DNA of 36,761 bases from UMGS172 sp045636945. Its GTDB lineage: Bacteria; Bacillota; Clostridia; Oscillospirales; Acutalibacteraceae. Of the stretch, positions 32,261 to 36,761 are shown one piece after another (within the stretch, counting starts at the first letter, position 1; the number at the start of each line of letters is the position of its first letter). The position numbers and the translations under genes were made by a program. Under the pieces are notes generated by a model. The model was not told where the DNA came from and ran no database searches. It saw only the letters and a program-made list of their open reading frames with translations. The stretch covers positions 1 to 36,761 of the forward strand of contig JAZTYO010000042.1 in the NCBI GenBank assembly GCA_045636945.1, given 5' to 3'.

Positions 32261-33892
32261 TTATTTCAAAATAACCTTTATTCCTCTATCCTGGCTGATT
32301 TCAATACGTTCAACAACCAAATTCATAAGCGGTAAGCTTAATGAGTTTGTAAGACCATACTGCCTGCATACCTTTATTTTTGCATAAATCTCGTCATACT
32401 TGTCATCCATTTCTACCATCGCCGTGCTCAATTCTCTTTCCTTTTTGTCAAGGATTGCTTTCTGTTCTATATCATTTCTCTTTGCATCAAGATATTCATC
32501 TCCATCTATAATCCCCTCGGCATATTTTTCATATAAGGAGAAAAGTACTGAATAATTAGCCTCTATCTCTTCACGAACGTCTAACACCTTGCGACGAATA
32601 TCTACCAAATCGTTCTTCAAAGGTGCTATTATATCTTTTTGATATTCTTTGGATAAAAGCTTTTTTGCATACGTTTCAACACATCTCTTGACCTCAAGAT
32701 AAACTTGTGAATCACGAACATAATGAGCTGCACATCTATTTCTATTCGAGTTTAAATATGTACTACATTCATAGTAATAATAACTGGTCTGTTCTGAATT
32801 TAGGTGTGTTGTATTCTTTTTCGGAACCATCGGTGAACCACATTCAGCACAGAATATTTTGCCTGCAAACAATTTGCGATAATCGTGTTCCACTTCGGCT
32901 CTTTGATTCTGACAGGCATGCTTGTCCTTTTCAGTATTATTAAACTGTTGAACAGCATCAAAAAGTTCTTTCGATATAATTGACGGGTGTGCATTTTCAA
33001 TAACCGTCCAACTGTCCGAATCGTTGACTACCTTCGGACCAGTCACGATTTTCTTTGTACGACGTCCATGAATACGATTGCCTATATACGCCTCATCTTC
33101 TAATATTTTTCTAACTGTAGACCTGGCCCACACACTCGTTCTCATTTTTTCATCTGATGTCATTCCGCGCAGAAAACGAAGTTTTCCCGGGCTTGGAATG
33201 TTTTGTTCATTTAGATGATTTGTAATGGCAGATATGCTTTCACCCTCGGAACGCATTTTAAAGATTGTACGAACAACCAACCATGTTTCCTCGTCAATGT
33301 CATAGGTTCTTTGCGTATCATTACGTAGGTAACCATAAGGAATGCTACCTGCAGCAGGCAAAAAATCACCATTAACTATTTTTGCTTGAATAGATGAAAA
33401 AACTTTCTTTGAGATATCGACTGAAAACTTTTCTTCAAGAACGGTTTTCAGGATAACACCCAAAGTCGGCAAGCCATCTTCGTCATTGATAGAATCATAT
33501 TCATCTAAAACACTAATGAATCGAATCTGCATAGAAGGAAGGGTTCTGCATAAAAGTTCGCCTACACTTTTATAGTTTCTACCAATTCGTGAAATATCCT
33601 TTACCATAATACAGTCAATGATGCCCTTTTCCGCATCAAGCATCATTTGTTCAAACCCCGGACGGTCAAAATCCAACCCTGTGCAACCATCATCAATATA
33701 TGTATGCACATGAAATAGAGCACTATCATTTTCAATTTTGGCTTTTGCCTGACTAATTTGATTCTCAATAGACTCGCTAATTTCACTGTCTTCATCTTCC
33801 ACCGATAAACGTGCATAAATTCCTACGTCTACCCCAATCTTTTTGCGCATAGGGATTTTGTTATATTCAGGTATTCGGCTTTTTCTCGCCAT
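32261..33892 (-). CDS. Large serine recombinase (site-specific integrase)
   Basis: About 543 aa. The catalytic resolvase domain begins near residue 20, with IYARLSVEDED (S30 is the expected nucleophile), DDGCTGLDFDRPGF and VKDISRIGRNY. A Recombinase domain (SIPYGYLRND...GESISAITNHLNEQNIPSPG) and a zinc-ribbon (FCAECGSPMV...CSTY...C) follow, then a long coiled coil (about 420-510). The ATG at 33892 has AGGAAGTGA upstream. Another in-frame ATG at 33961 follows a strong AAGGAGG and would add 23 residues. It sits next to the right att repeat, as expected of the enzyme that integrated this element. Confidence 0.92.
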   Translation of the reverse strand: MARKSRIPEYNKIPMRKKIGVDVGIYARLSVEDEDSEISESIENQISQAKAKIENDSALFHVHTYIDDGCTGLDFDRPGFEQMMLDAEKGIIDCIMVKDISRIGRNYKSVGELLCRTLPSMQIRFISVLDEYDSINDEDGLPTLGVILKTVLEEKFSVDISKKVFSSIQAKIVNGDFLPAAGSIPYGYLRNDTQRTYDIDEETWLVVRTIFKMRSEGESISAITNHLNEQNIPSPGKLRFLRGMTSDEKMRTSVWARSTVRKILEDEAYIGNRIHGRRTKKIVTGPKVVNDSDSWTVIENAHPSIISKELFDAVQQFNNTEKDKHACQNQRAEVEHDYRKLFAGKIFCAECGSPMVPKKNTTHLNSEQTSYYYYECSTYLNSNRNRCAAHYVRDSQVYLEVKRCVETYAKKLLSKEYQKDIIAPLKNDLVDIRRKVLDVREEIEANYSVLFSLYEKYAEGIIDGDEYLDAKRNDIEQKAILDKKERELSTAMVEMDDKYDEIYAKIKVCRQYGLTNSLSLPLMNLVVERIEISQDRGIKVILK

Positions 33893-34017
33893 AAAATCAC
33901 TTCCTTTTTCTTGATGATTTGTAGTGTATTCTTTTGAACTTACTGAGCTATAAATTGTCATTATAATTATGCCTCCTTCTTCCATAATTTGTTTTTTTAA
34001 TTTGTATTTTGTATGTA

Positions 34018-34054
34018 CGCAAAAATGCCGATTTGTAATTTCGGCATTTTTGCG
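34018..34054. terminator. Hairpin after the element-borne spoIVB tail
   Basis: A 14-bp perfect stem CGCAAAAATGCCGA/TCGGCATTTTTGCG with a 9-nt loop lies 10 nt after the stop at 34064. It would end spoIVB transcription and keep it from running into the recombinase gene. Confidence 0.75.
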
Positions 34055-34063
34055 TTAAAACTG

Positions 34064-34231
34064 TTATGATGCGTCTTTTAATTTTTGTTGATCTGCTACT
34101 GATTGAGCAGTTTCCAACATATTCTCGGCGAAAATTGCATATCCACGTGTTGGATCGTCAACCAAAACATGAGTAATTGCACCCACTAATTTACCGTTCT
34201 GCACGACTGGCGACCCAGACACGAGTGTGTC
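34064..34231 (-). pseudogene. spoIVB: Second detached 3' end of spoIVB (element-borne)
   Basis: Again exactly 56 codons without a start: DTLVSGSPVVQNGKLVGAIT, then HVLVDDPTRGYAIF, ENMLET and a tail ending LKDAS. By my count it matches 42 of 55 residues of the left copy. Codons are AT-rich (GGTAAATTAGTG against GGCAAGCTCATC), as in the element. I infer that this is the replacement tail carried by the 16.7-kb element, itself later cut off by a further integration on its right. Alone it cannot be translated into a peptidase, because the entire N-terminal part is absent. Confidence 0.88.
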
Positions 34232-34233
34232 AA
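34215..34233. repeat. att-like direct repeat, right copy
   Basis: ccagacacgagtgtgtcaa, identical to 17523-17541. The bases to its right (TAGGA, CAACA, CTTTTTT, AGG and ATTTTT in the same order) match the left copy's right flank with small changes, so the two neighbouring elements share the same terminal sequence. Confidence 0.85.
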
Positions 34234-34279
34234 TATAGGACCAACATCTTTTTTAGGCAATTTTTGCGGAAATTTATGT

Positions 34280-34327
34280 AAAAACACGCCTAAACAAGCC
34301 ACTTTTGATTTGCTTAGGCGTATTTTT
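34280..34327. terminator. Bidirectional intrinsic terminator
   Basis: ACGCCTAA (34286-34293) pairs with TTAGGCGT (34314-34321), flanked by A5 and T5 on the outer side, giving T-runs after the stem on both strands. It insulates the att junction from transcription out of the second element. Confidence 0.75.
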
Positions 34328-34369
34328 ATCTTATATACATATAATAAAGTGCATCATTGGGCAATGAAA

Positions 34370-34410
34370 AACAGACGAGTGTGTTATATTAGGACCAACA
34401 CTCGTCTGTT
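34370..34410. terminator. Hairpin containing a copy of the att-flanking sequence
   Basis: A 13-bp perfect stem AACAGACGAGTGT/ACACTCGTCTGTT encloses a 15-nt loop, and CTATTTTTATC follows on the plus strand. The left arm plus loop reads GAGTGTGTTATATTAGGACCAAC, closely matching the att region at 34223-34246 (GAGTGTGTCAATATAGGACCAAC), about 155 bp away. Confidence 0.7.
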
Positions 34411-34469
34411 CTATTTTTATCTGTTTTTCGGCTTTCTATACCGCGATCATATCAAAGCTATGGTAAATA

Positions 34470-34503
34470 CAAATAGTAGCAAGCTCTCGCCTAATGCTAT
34501 TTG
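34470..34503. repeat. Hairpin repeat with conserved 14-nt loop, copy 2
   Basis: Stem CAAATAGTAG/ATGCTATTTG (one G-U and one end mismatch) with the loop CAAGCTCTCGCCTA, identical to the loop at 24893-24906. Confidence 0.75.
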
Positions 34504-34556
34504 TGTGTTTCTACACCTTCGGCTCTCCTATTCATTCTTTTTAACATCGCGTGTAA

Positions 34557-34958
34557 TTAAGGCGTATTGTATCGAAGTGCAAGTGTTGGCAAAATGTTTA
34601 GAAACAAATTAACCATTGCCACAGGAAAAGCAATAGAAAATGCACATATGCTCGGTATAGATAACATTGGAAGAAAGCCAATTGGATAGGACAGCCGATG
34701 AGTAAGCACCCCTTTGTTACATTCAATGATAAACTTCTCTATGTACTCCGGGCTATTAGGATTTGCTAAATTTTTCTTGCTGAAGCCACCAAGACCGCCA
34801 AGCTCCCAGACCTTATCCTTCCAATTGCGCACTTTTACCTTTTTATAAAGATTCTTTTCTGCTTCTGATACATTGTATAGCGGATTATTTACACTGAAAA
34901 ATTTGTCCGGCAGTTTGTTGATAATGATTGCAATAAGTCCATCAAGAGCAAATTGCAA
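34557..34958 (-). CDS. CrtO-like (glycosyl-4,4'-diaponeurosporenoate acyltransferase family) protein
   Basis: About 133 aa. An N-terminal hydrophobic segment is followed by KLPDKFFSVNNPLYNVSEAEKNLYKKVKVRNWKDKVWE and a C-terminal membrane segment. The LPDKFF...WKDK...IEKFIIE...LTHRLSY pattern resembles Staphylococcus CrtO, which acylates a carotenoid glycoside. There is no carotenoid pathway in the window, so the substrate here is probably another lipid-linked sugar. The start is unclear: TTG at 34958 is the first recognised start, but the hydrophobic region continues five codons upstream, and no good ribosome binding site is visible. Coupling to the GtrA gene 17 nt upstream is likely. Confidence 0.7.
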   Translation of the reverse strand: MQFALDGLIAIIINKLPDKFFSVNNPLYNVSEAEKNLYKKVKVRNWKDKVWELGGLGGFSKKNLANPNSPEYIEKFIIECNKGVLTHRLSYPIGFLPMLSIPSICAFSIAFPVAMVNLFLNILPTLALRYNTP

Positions 34959-34975
34959 TGCCGCACATACAATGA

Positions 34976-35383
34976 CTAATCACTTTCTAACGTATCTTCC
35001 TTACCACGATATACTGCAAATTTACAGAAAAGGAATTCTAACGCAAAATTTGCTAACATCGTTACAAATAGGATAATAAAATCATTTATACCTAAACTTT
35101 CAGCAAAATTCCCAAGATATGTAGACAGTGGCGTAAACACCAGGTAAAATCCAAACACCTTTGTCATTGCTACTGGTATATTTGCCGCAGACTTAAAAGT
35201 ATATCTGCGATTTAGTGTGAAATTCCATAGAATTGATAGCACAAGAGAAATCAAGTAGGGAATCCAATAGTCTTTTATAAAAATTTCAAGCAAAGCAAAG
35301 GAGCCGATTTGAATCACACCGGCAGAAATAGAAAACAGAGTAAATTTTACTGCTTGCCATAATTGTTTTTTATTAACGCTCAT
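34976..35383 (-). CDS. GtrA family membrane protein
   Basis: About 135 aa from the ATG at 35383 (GAGG 9 nt upstream); the longer GTG frame begins at that site. Four membrane helices and the GtrA-type core (WNFTLNRRYTFKS, about 60-72, between the second and third helices) are clear. GtrA-like proteins are thought to flip undecaprenyl-linked sugars across the membrane for surface glycan decoration. It lies between two transferase-like genes in the same direction, consistent with surface glycan or glycolipid modification. Confidence 0.9.
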   Translation of the reverse strand: MSVNKKQLWQAVKFTLFSISAGVIQIGSFALLEIFIKDYWIPYLISLVLSILWNFTLNRRYTFKSAANIPVAMTKVFGFYLVFTPLSTYLGNFAESLGINDFIILFVTMLANFALEFLFCKFAVYRGKEDTLESD

Positions 35384-35398
35384 ATTCTTTGTCCTCAC

Positions 35399-36523
35399 TT
35401 ATATTTGCTTTATAAAACAACGGCGGCGCTTATGCTGCTTCTTATCAAAATGCCGCCACATACTATGTACTGCTGAATTAGTTTCAAGCATAGGACCGGT
35501 TTCACAATATTTCACACCGTTTGCAATTATATTTTTTAGAAGAGTGGTTATTATAATTGCCGGTACACCTTGTGACTGATACTGAGGATCAACCGCTACA
35601 AAGTACATTTCTAACGTATCGTTTTTACCTTTTAATGCGCGAAGCATTCTCACTATACCAAGCGGAAACAATTTGCCGTCGGATTTTTTCAGTGCCTTTG
35701 CAATTGACGGAACCATAACACCAAAGCCAATAATTCTATCCTCTTTATCTTTGATAGAGCAAATATAATCCAGATTCACAAGTGGAATATATCCGTCAAT
35801 AACATTCTTTATTACTTCCGGTGTCAGAGGTACCGTACCATACAATTTTGAGAACGCAACATCAATTAAGTTGAACGCTTCAAACGCTTCTTTATAAAGC
35901 ACCTTTCGGTCAGTATATGTAACTGCTTTATAATTTCCCTTTTTAATCAAATGGTTAGAGATTCTTTCAAATCGAGGATCTATCTCTTTTGGAACGCTTA
36001 GTTTATATTCAATCCAGTCAATATCCTTTGACAAACCAAGTTGTTCCATATGTGTAAGATAGTACGGGTGATTATAGAAAGTGATGGACATATTAAATTC
36101 ATCGAAACCTTCAACCAGCATGCCTTCGTGATCCATATCGGTAAAACCGATGGGGCCCATTATTTCTGCACACTTTCTCTCTTTGCCCCAGTGTACGACT
36201 GCATCAAACAAAGCCCGAGATACTTCATAATCATCGATGAAATCAAATCTTGTGAAACGAATAGCGTTCTTATCCCATTTCTTATTGTATGCGTGATTGA
36301 TAAGCCCTGCAATTCTACCTACAAGCTTTCCGTCTTTGTATGCTAAAAACAATCTTGTTTCGCAAAAAGCATACGCCGGATTTTTATTCTTTGAAAAGGT
36401 TTCAAATTCATCATTTTCCAAGAAAGGAACAAAGAAATCATTGTTCTTATACAATCTATTTGGAAAACGTACCCACATCCATAATTCCTTTTTAGTAAGG
36501 ACTTCTTTTATTTCAATTCCCAT
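35399..36523 (-). CDS. GNAT-like N-acyltransferase family protein
   Basis: 374 aa. The N-terminal half includes LFLAYKDGKLVGRIAGLIN and a GPIGFTDMDHEGMLVEGFD segment. The C-terminal half has the acyl-CoA binding pattern YFVAVDPQYQSQGVPAIIITTLLKN, the strand/helix of a GNAT fold. It may contain two GNAT-like halves, as in YghO-type proteins. The acceptor is unknown. It ends 15 nt before the GtrA gene's start, and the three genes form a likely operon with the partial membrane gene upstream. Confidence 0.72.
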   Translation of the reverse strand: MGIEIKEVLTKKELWMWVRFPNRLYKNNDFFVPFLENDEFETFSKNKNPAYAFCETRLFLAYKDGKLVGRIAGLINHAYNKKWDKNAIRFTRFDFIDDYEVSRALFDAVVHWGKERKCAEIMGPIGFTDMDHEGMLVEGFDEFNMSITFYNHPYYLTHMEQLGLSKDIDWIEYKLSVPKEIDPRFERISNHLIKKGNYKAVTYTDRKVLYKEAFEAFNLIDVAFSKLYGTVPLTPEVIKNVIDGYIPLVNLDYICSIKDKEDRIIGFGVMVPSIAKALKKSDGKLFPLGIVRMLRALKGKNDTLEMYFVAVDPQYQSQGVPAIIITTLLKNIIANGVKYCETGPMLETNSAVHSMWRHFDKKQHKRRRCFIKQI

Positions 36524-36545
36524 ATTTTCAACCCATCTTTATCTG

Positions 36546-36761
36546 TTAAAAAAACAGCTTTCTTTCTATCATTTCACGAGCTGCACTGTTTATGGCGAAG
36601 TAAATAAGTAAACCACCAACCAAGAATAGCACAACCAACGGATAAATTGACCAACCGATAAAGTGTAGGTCAAATGTCATCTTCATCAAAAACTCGACGA
36701 GCAACATAAAGGCACCCAAAGCCATAAATGCGCCGCCGAGGATATATAACTTTCCTCTGCG
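36546..36761 (-). CDS. C-terminal part of a membrane protein (cut by the window edge)
   Basis: 71 codons and a TAA stop, open to the window edge. Two membrane helices are visible (LYILGGAFMALGAFMLLVEFL and IYPLVVLFLVGGLLIYFAI), followed by a positively charged tail INSAAREMIERKLFF. The start lies beyond the window. I do not recognise a family from this part. It is 22 nt upstream of the GNAT-like gene in the same direction. Confidence 0.65.
   Translation of the reverse strand, partial: RRGKLYILGGAFMALGAFMLLVEFLMKMTFDLHFIGWSIYPLVVLFLVGGLLIYFAINSAAREMIERKLFF

Larger units (their letters stand above)
17523..34233. mobile_element. 16.7-kb integrative element inserted at the SpoIVB active-site codons
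   Basis: The block is bounded by identical 19-bp direct repeats, each joined to a spoIVB 3' end. It encodes a large serine recombinase just inside the right boundary and is visibly more AT-rich than its left flank. Cargo is a five-gene defence operon, small envelope proteins, BlaI/BlaR1-like regulators and a sigma factor unit. No relaxase, coupling protein or secretion gene is present, so it is integrative but not self-conjugative on this evidence. The replacement spoIVB tail at its right end would have restored the gene on integration. Confidence 0.75.
34234..36761. mobile_element. Probable second integrative element, left end (runs off the window)
   Basis: It begins at the right att repeat with an end sequence related to that of the first element. 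It carries cargo in the same orientation and extends past the window. No recombinase of its own is seen; by analogy it should be at the far end, beside an intact spoIVB junction. The 34234-34556 stretch has no gene but contains two terminator-like hairpins and a shared repeat. Confidence 0.5.

Noticed and set aside
17542..34214. Conjugative element or prophage
   Set aside because: No relaxase, coupling protein, type IV secretion, capsid, portal or terminase gene is visible; only the recombinase supports mobility.

Overview
The window looks like the chromosome of an endospore-forming, low-to-moderate GC Firmicute of the class Clostridia. The evidence is a complete spoIIIAA-AH operon, a SpoIVFA/SpoIVFB-like pair, an Asp23 protein, a DegV protein, clostridial radical-SAM partner proteins and Gram-positive promoters and ribosome binding sites. 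I cannot name the species. Nearly all genes lie on the minus strand; degV is the main exception.

Host backbone, 1 to about 17.54 kb. From the left: tRNA-Leu(GAG); a TIGR03960/TIGR03936 radical-SAM pair; an M50/M23 peptidase pair like SpoIVFB/SpoIVFA; a small membrane protein and dUTPase; a membrane-anchored NodB deacetylase; degV (+ strand); a gene-free patch of TGTAGGG/CCCTACA repeats; an MscS channel; Asp23/Gls24; the eight-gene spoIIIA operon, whose products form the mother-cell to forespore channel; and an aroF-pheA-tyrA operon for phenylalanine and tyrosine. That operon starts with a consensus promoter, a short leader ORF containing FYFYFYFF and an intrinsic terminator, which is a classical attenuation arrangement.

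Accessory region, about 17.54 to 34.23 kb. This 16.7-kb, more AT-rich block is bounded by two copies of an identical 19-bp sequence. Each copy is fused to a 56-codon 3' end of spoIVB, cut exactly at the SGSP motif that carries the catalytic serine. A large serine recombinase lies just inside the right end. I read this as an integrative element that targets the active-site codons of spoIVB and brings a replacement 3' end. The second copy implies a further element to its right, with the intact 5' part of spoIVB beyond the window. Cargo: a five-gene defence operon (AbiEi/AbiEii toxin-antitoxin, OLD-family ATPase/TOPRIM nuclease, UvrD-like helicase, HNH-like protein; the middle pair is Gabija-like); a run of seven or eight tiny membrane or secreted proteins with repeated leaders; a BlaI/BlaR1-type repressor and membrane protease with palindromic operators; and a sigma factor with a membrane-bound probable anti-sigma partner. 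No relaxase or conjugation gene is visible.

Right end, 34.23 to 36.76 kb. This is probably part of a second, related element. It has terminator-like hairpins, one of them containing a copy of the att-flanking sequence, then a CrtO-like acyltransferase, a GtrA-family membrane protein, a GNAT-like protein and the 3' end of a membrane protein gene.
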